Below are positions 24,642 to 36,861 of a stretch of DNA of 64,000 nt, in pieces; position 1 is the first letter of the stretch; every line of letters starts with the position of its first letter. The position numbers were made by a program, and so were the translations under genes. A model generated the notes under the pieces. That model was given only the letters and a program-made list of their open reading frames with translations. It was not told the origin of the DNA and made no database searches. Source of the DNA: Nevskia sp. (lineage in GTDB: Bacteria > Pseudomonadota > Gammaproteobacteria > Nevskiales > Nevskiaceae); NCBI GenBank assembly GCA_021732745.1, contig JAKFUK010000001.1, positions 446,931 to 510,930 of the forward strand. Direction: 5' to 3'.

Positions 24642-26231
24642 TCAGCCGGCGCGCGCCTTCGGGAACTCGAACGACACCTTCGGCGGCTTCGCACAGTTGC
24701 GGTTCACCAGGTCTTGCAGCCTGTGCGTGTTGTCGATGATCTCGAGCCCCTTAGCCGAAAACGTGTCCTTGCCGTACACGTTGCGCGCCAGCAGCGGATT
24801 GGTTAGCGCTTGGGTGAAGGCATCGTAGGCGACCATGGTCAGCATCAGATCGCCCATCATCGACTTCGCGTCGTAGCGCTCGGCGAAGATGCCGACGTAC
24901 CACTCGAGCTTGTCGATGGTCCCGTAGAGCCGGGTCAGTTCCTGGACCACGGCGGGGTCATCGCTGAGCTGAGCGAATGAGGTCAGACGCGAAAGGCCGA
25001 AAGCCTTGCGATAGGCGTTGTAGCTCGCCAGATCGGCGTCACGCATCAGCTTCAGCGTTCGCGCTTCGACTTTTTCGAGAAAGACCGGCGTGTTGTGCAG
25101 GCCGATGCGGCCAGCCGGCGCACGCGCCAGCAAACCCAGCAGGCTGTCGATGCCTTCGCTGATGACCAGCGCATTGTTGCCTAGGAATTCGGCCGGCTTG
25201 AGGCTGCGCTGGCCATCGCTGATCACATCCGGCACCAGCGAATGCCAGCGATAGAGCAGCGAAAACTCGATCGCGATCCAGTTCGACTTGTTCCACTTCT
25301 TGCCGTCGGCTACGAAGGGAACCATCTCCAGCGGAAACTCGATCGGCGAGATGTGCACGATGTATTCCTCGACCACCAGCTTCAGCAGCAGCACGGTGAG
25401 CACGTTCCGGGCGGTCTGGAACAGGCGTTCGTCGCCGCCATCCGGGGCGGTCAGCCAGTCGGGATTGGTCTTGGCCAGTTCCCCGGCAATTCGGTTGTGC
25501 TCGCGCAGGAACAAGCTGTTCAGCACTGTGTTGCCGATGACGCTGTTGCCGTGTTCCAGACCCACGGCGAACACCGCCGCTTTCTGGGCGTCGGTCCAGC
25601 CATCGAAGACGCGCGCAAGCAGTGCTGCATCGTGCAGATCGCCGAGTTCCGCGTTCCGGAACGCGGCGCGGATCGCGAACTGGTCGCCGACTCGTTCGTA
25701 CAGGAACTCGGGAAACTCGCCTTCGACACCCCTGCCGTCCTTGAGTAACTGGCTGCGCAGCCGCCCGCCTTTCATCGACCGCAGCATCCGCGTGCGATGG
25801 GCGTCGAGCCCGTAAATCTCGCAAAGGTCGATCTCGTGATTGGAGGTGTTCTTGCGGAAATCCCGAGGCTCGGAGCGATCCGTGCGCAGGAAGCTGTCGG
25901 TGAACCATTGCGCGAACGCCGAAAAAAGAACGCTGGTGTCGACCGCCTGACGGCCCGCACCCTGACGCGAGAACAGCTTCAGCACCTCCTCGACTGCCGG
26001 CCGCGCTGGCTGATCGGCCGCTTTCGGCGGCGGCAGATGGCGGCCGGTGAAACGCCGGTCGGTCAGCGATTCCCAGCTCGTGTAGTCCGCTGCCATCGAG
26101 AACGGCCTTGGGCGCGGCGAAGTCGCATTTCCCGACTTGTCGATGAAATATTCGCTGGCCAGGCGACGCGTAAACGGAATGCGGCCGGCGATCGGAGCGA
26201 CCACCGAAATCAGGCGTTTGAGGAGGGACAT
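24642..26231 (-). CDS. Cyclooxygenase-like haem peroxidase (529 aa)
   Basis: Belongs to the animal-type haem peroxidase superfamily, closest in pattern to prostaglandin H synthase and alpha-dioxygenases. Diagnostic stretches are NHEIDLCEIYGLDAHR (131-146), LREHNRIAGELAKTNPDW (243-260), RLFQTARNVL, EYIVHISP and SLLYRWHSLVPD. In that last motif Tyr327 and His330 match the cyclooxygenase catalytic Tyr and proximal haem His. The region that supplies the distal His in COX (FAQHFTH) reads FAQWFTD, with Asp112 in its place. Start ATG 26231 has an AGGAGA ribosome binding site. It sits between yciO and the M50 gene. A fatty-acid oxygenase activity is plausible but unproven. Confidence 0.82.
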   Translation of the reverse strand: MSLLKRLISVVAPIAGRIPFTRRLASEYFIDKSGNATSPRPRPFSMAADYTSWESLTDRRFTGRHLPPPKAADQPARPAVEEVLKLFSRQGAGRQAVDTSVLFSAFAQWFTDSFLRTDRSEPRDFRKNTSNHEIDLCEIYGLDAHRTRMLRSMKGGRLRSQLLKDGRGVEGEFPEFLYERVGDQFAIRAAFRNAELGDLHDAALLARVFDGWTDAQKAAVFAVGLEHGNSVIGNTVLNSLFLREHNRIAGELAKTNPDWLTAPDGGDERLFQTARNVLTVLLLKLVVEEYIVHISPIEFPLEMVPFVADGKKWNKSNWIAIEFSLLYRWHSLVPDVISDGQRSLKPAEFLGNNALVISEGIDSLLGLLARAPAGRIGLHNTPVFLEKVEARTLKLMRDADLASYNAYRKAFGLSRLTSFAQLSDDPAVVQELTRLYGTIDKLEWYVGIFAERYDAKSMMGDLMLTMVAYDAFTQALTNPLLARNVYGKDTFSAKGLEIIDNTHRLQDLVNRNCAKPPKVSFEFPKARAG

Positions 26232-26428
26232 GGCGCGTCTCCTGAAAAGGCCGTACGTCAGCAACCAGCGGTGCGCGGACGGCAAGCGGGCGATGAACGT
26301 GTGGCGGCTGCCATCACGCCCAGCCACCGTACTTGGCACCGGCGAAGGCTTCATTGCCGATCGTCAAGCAAATTGCCGTTTCAAGAGCCGCTAACCGCAT
26401 CCAGTGTGACGCGCGTCACGACGGCCGC

Positions 26429-27064
26429 TCAGCCTTCCGCCAGCCCCAGCATCGACACATCGCCCTTGCCCTGGCGCAGCAGCAGCGGCGCATCGCCGGT
26501 GAGATCGAGCACGGTGGTCGGCTCGGAACCGCAGTTGCCGGCGTCGAGCACCAGATCGACCGAGCGTTCCAGCCGCGCGCGGTCGTCGTCGAGATCGTTC
26601 AGCGGCTGATCTTCGTCCGGCCATTGCAATGTGCAGCTCAAGAGCGGCTCGCCGAGCAGTTCCAGCAGCGCCTGGGTCACCTTGTGCTCCGGCACGCGGA
26701 TGCCGATGGTCTTGCGCTTCTCGTGGGCGACGCGGCGCGGCAGTTCCTTGGTCGCCTCCAGCACGAAGGTGTACGGCCCCGGCGTCAGCTGCTTCAACAG
26801 GCGGTACTGCCAGTTGTCGACGCGGGCGTAGGTCGCAATTTCCGACAGATCGCGGCAGACCAAGGTGAACTGATGCTTGCGATCGAACTCGCGCAGGCCA
26901 CGGATGCGCTCGGCGGCGTCCTTGTCGCCAAGCCGGCAGCCAAAGGCGTAGCAGGAGTCGGTCGGATAGGCGATCACCGCGCCCTGGCGGACACGGTCTG
27001 CCGCCCGCTGGAGCCAGCGGCGTTGCGGGTCGACGGGGTGCAGTTCCAGCCATTCGGATGCCAT
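26429..27064 (-). CDS. YciO/Sua5-family (threonylcarbamoyl-AMP synthase-like) protein
   Basis: A YrdC-domain protein. Typical segments are GAVIAYPTDSCYAFGCRLGDKDAAERI, FTLVCRDLSEIATYA, LTPGPYTFVLEAT and KRKTIGIRVPEH, the last two being characteristic of the YciO branch. Sua5/TsaC members make threonylcarbamoyl-AMP for t6A37 in tRNA; the function of YciO members is less certain. 211 aa is the usual length for a single domain. It is divergent from yciB, with a shared 123-nt region holding a sigma-70-like promoter. Confidence 0.85.
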   Translation of the reverse strand: MASEWLELHPVDPQRRWLQRAADRVRQGAVIAYPTDSCYAFGCRLGDKDAAERIRGLREFDRKHQFTLVCRDLSEIATYARVDNWQYRLLKQLTPGPYTFVLEATKELPRRVAHEKRKTIGIRVPEHKVTQALLELLGEPLLSCTLQWPDEDQPLNDLDDDRARLERSVDLVLDAGNCGSEPTTVLDLTGDAPLLLRQGKGDVSMLGLAEG

Positions 27065-27109
27065 GTCGACATTGTCCCATGCTCGCGTTGCAGGGCGGCG
27101 ATCCTGTCG

Positions 27110-27137
27110 GTGACGTCACGGACCGCGTGGCTATAAT
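27110..27137 (+). promoter_or_regulatory. Predicted sigma-70 promoter of yciB-bolA
   Basis: A perfect TATAAT (27132-27137) with GTGACG (27110-27115) 16 nt upstream as a weak -35. It lies 50 nt before the yciB start codon. Confidence 0.5.
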
Positions 27138-27187
27138 CCGGCCCATTCGCGGTCTGCCCGACCGCTGCCAGAGCTTTCGCCGCTGCC

Positions 27188-27739
27188 ATGAATGCTGTGC
27201 TCGACCTGATTCCCGCGATCCTGTTTTTCGCGGCCTACAAGCTGTACGGCCTGTTTACTGCCACCGCGGTACTGGTCATCGCCCTGCTGGTGATGGTGCT
27301 GGTGACGTACTTGCGGACCAAGAAAGTACCCAAGCTGCAACTGGCCACCGCCCTGGTGGCCACGGTGCTCGGCGGCATGACGCTGTGGTTCCGCGATCCG
27401 ACCTTCATCCTGTTCAAGCCCACCGCAATCTACGGCGCCTTCGCGCTGGCCCTGCTCGGCAGTCACGTGATCGGCGACAAGGTGCTGATGCAGCGCATCC
27501 CGCAGAAAGCGGTGGTGATGCCGGACGTGATCTGGCGGCGCATCAACCTGGCCTGGGCGCTGTTTTTCGTGTTTTGTGCCGTGCTCAACGTCTATGTGGC
27601 GATGAACTACAGCGAAGAAATCTGGGTGAAGGTCAAGGTGTTCGGCTTCACCGGGCTGATGTTCGCGTTCATGATCGCCCACATCCCGTTCATCTCCCGC
27701 TACCTCGTCGAACCCGAATCCGATGCCGCTCCGCGTTGA
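27188..27739 (+). CDS. yciB: Inner membrane septation protein A family (YciB/IspZ)
   Basis: A five-helix inner-membrane protein of the YciB family, implicated in cell-envelope maintenance and septation. Family motifs visible are DLIPAILFFAAYKLYGL at the N-terminus, TLWFRDPTFILFKPTAIYG in the middle, and RRINLAWALFFVFCAVLNVYVA. 183 aa. Its last codons overlap the downstream bolA gene by 17 nt, implying coupled translation. Confidence 0.93.
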   Translation: MNAVLDLIPAILFFAAYKLYGLFTATAVLVIALLVMVLVTYLRTKKVPKLQLATALVATVLGGMTLWFRDPTFILFKPTAIYGAFALALLGSHVIGDKVLMQRIPQKAVVMPDVIWRRINLAWALFFVFCAVLNVYVAMNYSEEIWVKVKVFGFTGLMFAFMIAHIPFISRYLVEPESDAAPR

Positions 27740-27995
27740 CAACATCCGCCGGACGCTCGAAGCCGTCCTGGCCCCGACCCGCCTCGACATCGAGGACGAC
27801 AGCCACCGCCACGCCGGCCATGTCGGTGCCAAGGGCGGCGGGCATTACCGCGTGTACGTGGTGTCGGCCAAGTTCAGCGGCCGCACGCTGATCGCCCGGC
27901 ATCGCATGGTTTACGAAGCGCTGGCCGAGCAGATGAAGGGCGATATTCATGCGCTTTCGATTGTGGCGAAGTCGCCGGAAGAGGCGGTGGAATAG
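27723..27995 (+). CDS. BolA family protein (90 aa)
   Basis: A small class II KH-fold protein of the BolA family, partners of monothiol glutaredoxins in iron-sulphur handling. Diagnostic sequence: DDSHRHAGHVGAKGGGHY, ARHRMVYEALAEQM and the terminal IHALSIVAKSP. It starts inside yciB and shares its transcript. Which BolA paralogue it is (BolA, IbaG, YrbA) cannot be settled from this window. It lacks the distinctive IbaG start. Confidence 0.92.
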   Translation: MPLRVDNIRRTLEAVLAPTRLDIEDDSHRHAGHVGAKGGGHYRVYVVSAKFSGRTLIARHRMVYEALAEQMKGDIHALSIVAKSPEEAVE

Positions 27996-28018
27996 CGCGA
28001 GAGCAGCCCTACGCTTTT

Positions 28019-28090
28019 GTAGGTCGCCATTCATGGCGACGGCGCCACGGTCGATCGGCAGCCGCGCCGTCGGGTTGAAACCCGACCTAC
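28019..28090. repeat. Palindromic repeat between convergent bolA and the DUF6882-like gene
   Basis: GTAGGTCGCCATTCATGGCG (from 28019) and the terminal GTCGGGTTGAAACCCGAC followed by CTAC (28069-28090) form a long inverted pair. It sits between convergent genes, where it could stop transcription in both directions. Confidence 0.75.
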
Positions 28091-28138
28091 AGGGCTAACC
28101 CAGCTCTTGACCCTGAAGCATTCATCTCCGGAACGCGC

Positions 28139-28629
28139 TCAATCCCATCTCAGATCCTTGACCAGGATGATCGGGTGAACGTCGCCCTCTGATCCACGAA
28201 ATACGCCGGTCGAATCCGTCACCTTGAGCGCGATGGCGCACAGAAACGAGACGTGCTCCTCGTCCCTGACCGGAATCATGCCGGCAGCTAGATATTGAGC
28301 GTCCAAGCGCGCACTGGCAGCCTTGACCAGCAAGGAGTCCCGGATGATGGCGTCTGGAAACCGAGGATTATTCCAGGCCCATTCGAACGAACTGTCGGAG
28401 AGCATGTAGGTGCCGAGCAGTTGCCCGCAAGCGGTCAGCCGCGCACCGTCTGCATAATCGAGGTGAAGCAGGCCGTCCTCCGGCACGAACTGCCAACGGC
28501 TGTAAACGTCGAAACGCCAGTTCTGCGATAGCTCCGCCTGCTTGTGGTTGAACTCGTCGACGGCTGTCCCCCGGAACAACTCGGCTTCCGGCGGCGATGG
28601 CTTAAAACCATTCTTGCGCTTCCAGAACA

Positions 28630-28630
<1 letters not shown>
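28139..28630 (-). CDS. Hypothetical protein (163 aa), DUF6882-like
   Basis: A soluble protein of unknown function. The centre holds FEWAWNNPRFP, which resembles the W-x-W motif of the DUF6882 family, followed by an Ala-rich helix and a C-terminal beta-rich segment (VSFLCAIALKVTDSTGVFRG). No catalytic motif or membrane segment is seen. The start codon shares one base with the ligA stop (TGATG), so it is translated from the ligA message. I cannot name its role. Confidence 0.7.
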
Positions 28631-31495
<2,865 letters not shown>

Positions 31496-31551
31496 CGTTT
31501 CGCCTTATGGACCCGGAACCACCACGCTTGGGCCGACCGCCGTGCGCGGGC

Positions 31552-34500
31552 TCAAAGCGCCTGCGCTTCCGCTGCTTCTTCCGGCGCGCCGACCAGTGCC
31601 ACGGCCTGCTGCACGTCGACGCTGACCAGGCGGGAAACGCCCGGCTCCTGCATCGTCACGCCATGAAGGTGCTCGGCCAGCTCCATCGTGATCTTGTTGT
31701 GAGTAATGATAATGAATTGAACGCCCTGCGACATTTCCTTGACCACTTCGCAGAAGCGGCCGACGTTGGCGTCATCGAGCGGCGCGTCGACTTCGTCCAT
31801 CAGACAGAACGGCGCGGGATTGAGCTGGAACAGCGCCAGCAGCAGGGCCACGGCGGTCATCGCCTTTTCACCGCCTGATAACAACTGAATCGTCGAATTG
31901 CGCTTGCCCGGCGGCCGCGCCATGACTTTCACGCCACGGTTCAACACGGTGGCCGATTCGCCTTCCGGGGCGTCGCCGGTCAGTTCCAGATAGGCCTCGC
32001 CGCCGCCGAACAGCTGCGGGAAGCGCGCCTTGAAGATCTCGTTGACCTGATCGAACGTGGTCTTGAAGCGGTCGGTGGTTTCGCGATCGAGCTGAGCCAT
32101 CGCGTCTTCGAGCGTAGTCAACGCATTGCTGACATCGGCGTGCTGGGTGTCGATGTAGGCGGCGCGCTCGCGACCTTCTTCCAGTTCCTGGATCGCGGCG
32201 AGGTTGATCGCACCCAGACGGTCGATGCGGCGGCCGATGGCACCGAGCTTTTCTTCCCACAGCTCGATCGGCAGATTGCCGTTGGCATCCGGCGTCAGGT
32301 ATTCGGCCAGTTCTTCGCGGCTGAAACCGGTTTCGGCGAACTGGCTTTCCGCGACTTCGCGGCGCGCGCGGAGGTTCTCGAATTCCAGCTTTGCGCCCTG
32401 CAAGCGCTCCTGGGCGGCTTCCTTGCGGGTTTCAGCGACGCGCAGGGCGCGAACGCTTTCGTTCTGCGCGGCCTCAGTGGCAGTCAGCGTTTCGCGCGCA
32501 ACCCGCAGGCGCTCGCGGGCGACACCGACCGCTGCCCTCGCCGCTTCGACTTCGGCGGTCTTGGCGACGATCGGCGCATCCAGCTCTTCGCCGGCCACGC
32601 GCCGCGATTCCAGCGCATCGACCAGCGCTTCACGCTGCTCGGCCAGCGAATGCAGGGCCTGATTGGCAGCGGCCAGCGCGCTGTTCTGGGTGGCGAGGTG
32701 AATCTGCGCCTGATTGCGCTGCTGACCGGCCTGCGCCTGCGCGGACCGGGCCTGATGGAGCGTTTCGCGGCTTAAAGTGAGCAGACGGCTGCGCTCGGCG
32801 CGCTCGTTGCGCAGGCGTTCGGCGCTGTCTTCGAGATCGTCTAGCCGCGCGCGCGCTTCTTCCAGTTCCTCGGCCTGCTGCTGGCGCTGCGCTGCCAGCA
32901 TTTCCAGCTCCTGGCTCAGGGAGCGAATGCGGTTCTCGGTCTGCTCCAGCCGCACGGCCTGAGCCTGCCGATGCGCCAGCCGCTGGCCGTGACGGCTGCG
33001 GGTCTGGTCGAAGCGCGCCACGACGGCGCGTCGCTCGTTGTCGAGCTGCACGCGGCGGGTGTTCATCTCGGTCAGCTGCTGCTCGCCGGTGCGAACCTTG
33101 ACCGTCAGTTCCTCGACCGATGCCTTCAACTGCTTGAGCAGCAGACCGCGAGCGATGACGCCGCTGTGCTGCGGATCGAGCTTCGGATAGCGAATCCAGG
33201 CCCGGCCGCGCCAGACGCCATCGGCGGTGATCACCGATTCGCCAGCCGGCAGACTCATGGCGATGCGGGCGGCTTCATCGGCGGAAGCGGCGGCGTGGAC
33301 GCCGGACAGCCAGTCGATCACTGCGGCCGGGCCGGTTACCCGAGCAGCCAGCGTGCCGTCCAGACCCGAAGTGCTCTGTTCGGCATGCAGCAGGGTCGCA
33401 CCGGATTTGGGGCCGGATGGCGTCTGCGCCGACAGCCAGTCCGGCAGCAGCGGCGCTTGTAGCAGGCCACTCAATACGTGCTCGACGGCGGCTTCCCAGC
33501 CGGCTTCAACCGCCAGCGCCGAGTTCAGACGCGGCAGATTCGCCCAGCCGTTGCTGCGCAGCCAGTGACCGAGGTCGGCATCGTCCTCGCGAAGTGCGGC
33601 CTGTTGCAGGGTTTCCAGCGACGCCTGACGACCGCGCGCGCTTTGCAGCGCCTGCCGCGCTTCGTGCAGGCCGGCTTCGACGGCGTTGCGCTGCTCGCGC
33701 GCCGCTTGCAACTCGGCGTCGGCGTCCTGCAATCGGGTCTGGGCTTCGGCAAGCTCCTCATCGAGCGTTGCCAGTTCGATGTCGACTTCGTTCAGCGAGT
33801 CGCGGATCGGCGAGGAATCGAGCGCGCCGCGTTCACCGGTCATCCGCCGCAGCCGTTCCTCGAGCTGCTGAAGCCCGCGCTCCTGGCTCTGCACGCGAAC
33901 CCGCTCGCCTTCGGCCGCCAGCATCGGTGCTTGCGCGCGCTGCGAGAATTCTTCCCAGCGGCTCTGCTGCTCGGAAACCTGCGCTTCGGCGGTTGCCAGT
34001 GACTCCTGCTGCTCCTGCTCGCGGGCTTCGGCTTCGCTGGCGCGGGCTTGCGCAGCGGCGGCGGCCTGCGTCAGAGACTGATGACGCAACTGTTCCTGAT
34101 CGCGACGGCGGGTCAGCTCGAACAACTGCGCTTCCAGCTGTTCGAGTTCCCGCACCCGCAGGTTCTTCAGTTCCCGGGCGTGGGCGAGGTTCTGCTCGTG
34201 GCGGGCCAGCGTGCTTTCGGTTTCGAAGACCTGCGCTTGTTCGGCGTTGAGCAGATTGCCGGCTTCGCGCAAGCGGGCGTCGGCAGCATCGCGCGCCGCT
34301 TCGGCGTTGACCACCGCCGCGCGGGCTTCATCCAGCGCGTCATCAAGGGCGACGATGGAAGCTTCCTGCGACGCGCCCTGCGCTTCCAGCGCGCGCAGCC
34401 GCAGCAATAGCACCTCCGCTTTCAGTTGCCGCTCTTCCTCCTTGAATTGCTTGTACTTTTCGGCATTGGCGGCCTGCTTGGCCAACACTTCGAGGCGCGC

Positions 34501-35109
34501 GCGAAGTTCGCCTTGCAAGTCGTTGAGCCGGCTCAGATTTTCGCGGGTCTGCTTGATACGGGACTCGGTTTCGCGGCGGCGCTCCTTGTACTTGGAAATG
34601 CCGGCCGCTTCTTCGAGCAACTGCCGCAGTTCCTCGGGCTTGGCCTCGACCATCCGGGACACCATGCCCTGCTCGATGATCGCGTACTGGTTCTTGCCGC
34701 CAAGGCCGGTGCCGAGGAACAGATCGGTGACGTCGCGCTTCAGGCACTTGGTGCCGTTGAGAAAATACTGGCTGCCGCCGTCGCGGGTCAGTTCGCGCTT
34801 GACGGCCAGTTCGGCATAGGCGGCAAACGGCCCGGTGACCTGGAAATCACTGTTATCGAAAGTCAGCTCGACACTGGCGCGGCCGGCCGGCTTGCGGCTG
34901 CGCGAGCCGTTGAAGATCACGTCCTCGGAATCGGCACCGCGCAGGTTCTTGATGCTGGCTTCACCCAGCACCCAGCGCACGGCGTCGATCAGGTTCGACT
35001 TGCCGCAGCCGTTCGGGCCCACGACCGAGGTCAGCCGCGACGGCAATGGCAGGCTGGTCGGGTCGACAAAGGACTTGAACCCGGCGAGTTTGATTCCGGA
35101 AAGACGCAT
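31552..35109 (-). CDS. smc: Chromosome partition protein Smc
   Basis: A condensin ATPase. The N-terminal Walker A is GPNGCGKSN (residues 31-39). Two long Ala/Glu/Gln/Arg-rich coiled coils flank a hinge near residue 600. The C-terminal head has the ABC signature LLSGGEKAM and Walker B FCLMDEVDAPLDDANV. 1185 aa, full length. Start ATG 35109 (MRLSGIKLAGFKSF) is fixed by the conserved N-terminus; upstream sequence is excluded. It is the first gene of the smc-zipA-ligA operon, divergent from queF. With scpA and scpB it forms the Smc complex. Confidence 0.97.
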   Translation of the reverse strand: MRLSGIKLAGFKSFVDPTSLPLPSRLTSVVGPNGCGKSNLIDAVRWVLGEASIKNLRGADSEDVIFNGSRSRKPAGRASVELTFDNSDFQVTGPFAAYAELAVKRELTRDGGSQYFLNGTKCLKRDVTDLFLGTGLGGKNQYAIIEQGMVSRMVEAKPEELRQLLEEAAGISKYKERRRETESRIKQTRENLSRLNDLQGELRARLEVLAKQAANAEKYKQFKEEERQLKAEVLLLRLRALEAQGASQEASIVALDDALDEARAAVVNAEAARDAADARLREAGNLLNAEQAQVFETESTLARHEQNLAHARELKNLRVRELEQLEAQLFELTRRRDQEQLRHQSLTQAAAAAQARASEAEAREQEQQESLATAEAQVSEQQSRWEEFSQRAQAPMLAAEGERVRVQSQERGLQQLEERLRRMTGERGALDSSPIRDSLNEVDIELATLDEELAEAQTRLQDADAELQAAREQRNAVEAGLHEARQALQSARGRQASLETLQQAALREDDADLGHWLRSNGWANLPRLNSALAVEAGWEAAVEHVLSGLLQAPLLPDWLSAQTPSGPKSGATLLHAEQSTSGLDGTLAARVTGPAAVIDWLSGVHAAASADEAARIAMSLPAGESVITADGVWRGRAWIRYPKLDPQHSGVIARGLLLKQLKASVEELTVKVRTGEQQLTEMNTRRVQLDNERRAVVARFDQTRSRHGQRLAHRQAQAVRLEQTENRIRSLSQELEMLAAQRQQQAEELEEARARLDDLEDSAERLRNERAERSRLLTLSRETLHQARSAQAQAGQQRNQAQIHLATQNSALAAANQALHSLAEQREALVDALESRRVAGEELDAPIVAKTAEVEAARAAVGVARERLRVARETLTATEAAQNESVRALRVAETRKEAAQERLQGAKLEFENLRARREVAESQFAETGFSREELAEYLTPDANGNLPIELWEEKLGAIGRRIDRLGAINLAAIQELEEGRERAAYIDTQHADVSNALTTLEDAMAQLDRETTDRFKTTFDQVNEIFKARFPQLFGGGEAYLELTGDAPEGESATVLNRGVKVMARPPGKRNSTIQLLSGGEKAMTAVALLLALFQLNPAPFCLMDEVDAPLDDANVGRFCEVVKEMSQGVQFIIITHNKITMELAEHLHGVTMQEPGVSRLVSVDVQQAVALVGAPEEAAEAQAL

Positions 35110-35276
35110 GTACGGTGAGGGCTTCGGGAGGCTGGACGAGGCAGTCGCCCGTCGCGGAAGGGCCACAGTTTAAGGGATGACCGCCGGGTTGCAGACCGTG
35201 GCTGCGATCCGGCACGTCGGCAACGGCTGTCATTTGAGACAATACCGCCGTCAATTTCCCTCGAACCTCTTGAAGC

Positions 35277-35702
35277 ATGTCCACCAAGCCATCGAAAGCG
35301 CTGGAAAATTTCCCCAATCCGAACCCCGGCCGCGATTTCCTGATCCGCATGCGGATGCCGGAATTCACCTGCCTGTGTCCGAAGACCGGCCAGCCCGATT
35401 TCGCGACCTTGTACCTGGAGTACATCCCGGAAGCGCTGTGCGTGGAGCTTAAGTCGCTGAAGCTGTACCTGTGGAGCTACCGCGATGAAGGCGCGTTCCA
35501 CGAAGCGGTGACCAATCGTCTGCTCGATGATCTGGTCGCGGTCACGCAGCCGCGCTTCATGCGTCTGACCGCCGACTGGTACGTGCGCGGCGGCATCTAC
35601 ACCCATGTGACGGTCGAGCACCGCGCGCCGGGCTGGGCACCGGCCTTCGCCGACAGCGTGCAACTGCCGCCGGCGATGTGGCAGGGCTTCCAGGGGCACT
35701 GA
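35277..35702 (+). CDS. queF: NADPH-dependent 7-cyano-7-deazaguanine reductase QueF (short type)
   Basis: Reduces preQ0 to preQ1 in queuosine synthesis. The 141-aa single-domain form carries [14 protein letters not shown], where Cys34 corresponds to the nucleophile and Asp41 to the general acid of the short QueF type. The substrate-binding region [22 protein letters not shown] follows. An 13-bp-stem hairpin terminator lies just past the stop. It is divergent from smc. Confidence 0.95.
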   Translation: MSTKPSKALENFPNPNPGRDFLIRMRMPEFTCLCPKTGQPDFATLYLEYIPEALCVELKSLKLYLWSYRDEGAFHEAVTNRLLDDLVAVTQPRFMRLTADWYVRGGIYTHVTVEHRAPGWAPAFADSVQLPPAMWQGFQGH

Positions 35703-35717
35703 TATCTGTGAAAACCG

Positions 35718-35747
35718 CTGAAACGAGGCTTGGCAGCCTCGTTTCAG
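35718..35747. terminator. Bidirectional hairpin between queF and the usp gene
   Basis: CTGAAACGAGGCT (35718-35730) and AGCCTCGTTTCAG (35735-35747) are perfect inverted copies with loop TGGC. The genes converge here. The T runs beside it are short, so strength is uncertain. Confidence 0.65.
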
Positions 35748-35763
35748 CCGCTTTCAGCAGCGC

Positions 35764-36609
35764 TCAGGCCGCTTTCGCGAGATCTTCGCGCGGCGACACG
35801 ATCACCAGCACATCGTGCGTGGCCTTGTCGAGGATGCGTTCAGCGGTGTCGCCCAGCAGCGAGCCGGCCAGCGAACGCTTGCCCAGCGAGCCGATCACGA
35901 TCACCGGGCCGTCGAGATTGCGTGCCACCTCCACCAGCAGGTCTTCCGGGGAGCCCTCGGCAGCGTGCGCCTTGGCGCGCGGGATGTCGGCGAAGAACGC
36001 AAGGTCGACCGCATCCACCGCATGCAGGCGGCTCGGGTAGGCGTTGACGACATGCAGTTCGGCACCCGAAACCTCGCAGATGCCGCGCGCGTGGCGAATC
36101 ACGTCCTTCATGAACTGCTGGTGCTGCTCGCTCTTGTCGTGCAGGTCGACGGCGGCAATCAGCGTTTTCGGCGTCGACGGGCTGTCTTCCTTGATGAACA
36201 GGATCGGGCAGTCGGCGCTGCGCAGCAGGGTCCAGTCACTGGTTTTGGCGATGCGCCGTCGCAGCGCACTCTGCGGATTCATCGCCTTGACGATCATTTC
36301 CGCGCCCCAGCGGCGCGCGGCCGGCGCGATGGCCTCGCTCCACTCTTCGGCGATTTCCGCTTCGGTGGTGACCGGCACGCCGGCATCGCGGGCCGGCCTG
36401 GCGATCACGTCCAGCCACAACCGCAGCCGGTCGGTTTCCGCCTGTTTGAGGTTTTCGGCGTTGTCGTTGGACAGCTTCGGCAGCGGGACCGTGGCATAGA
36501 GATGCAAGGCCGCACCGAGGTGCTTGGCACCATCGGCCACCCGCCCGAGCGCCTTCTGGTGGTTGCTGGTGGGGTCCACCACGTACATGATTTTCTTGAA
36601 TGATTTCAT
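35764..36609 (-). CDS. Universal stress protein, tandem UspA domains (281 aa)
   Basis: Two UspA-like domains, as in UspE: residues 1-150 (KIMYVVDPTSNHQKALGRVADGAKHLG... ) and 155-281 (KTLIAAVDLHDKSEQHQQFMK...). The second has the nucleotide-loop pattern GSLGKRSLAGSLLGDTAERILDKATHDVLVI. Start ATG 36609 follows a strong GGAGGAG ribosome binding site. The Usp family buffers cells under stress; the ligand is unknown. Confidence 0.88.
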   Translation of the reverse strand: MKSFKKIMYVVDPTSNHQKALGRVADGAKHLGAALHLYATVPLPKLSNDNAENLKQAETDRLRLWLDVIARPARDAGVPVTTEAEIAEEWSEAIAPAARRWGAEMIVKAMNPQSALRRRIAKTSDWTLLRSADCPILFIKEDSPSTPKTLIAAVDLHDKSEQHQQFMKDVIRHARGICEVSGAELHVVNAYPSRLHAVDAVDLAFFADIPRAKAHAAEGSPEDLLVEVARNLDGPVIVIGSLGKRSLAGSLLGDTAERILDKATHDVLVIVSPREDLAKAA

Positions 36610-36861
36610 TGTTCTCGTCTCCTCCGGTTGCACCGTGCGAGTTTTCTGGAATTGCCCTGCTTGCCCCAAGCGCGGGTCCGCAACATCCATGAAATGAAGA
36701 TCAGGTCCTGTGCTGTTGTCGTGGCTTCCGAACGCGCGTTGTTCCGGTATAAGCCTGCGCAAGCGGAAAGACAATCAGGCTGGATTTCGCCTCGCGCTGC
36801 ACCCGTGTTCGGGGACAATGACGCGCCCCTTTCGTGCTTGACGAACGAGTTTTAGAAGCCC

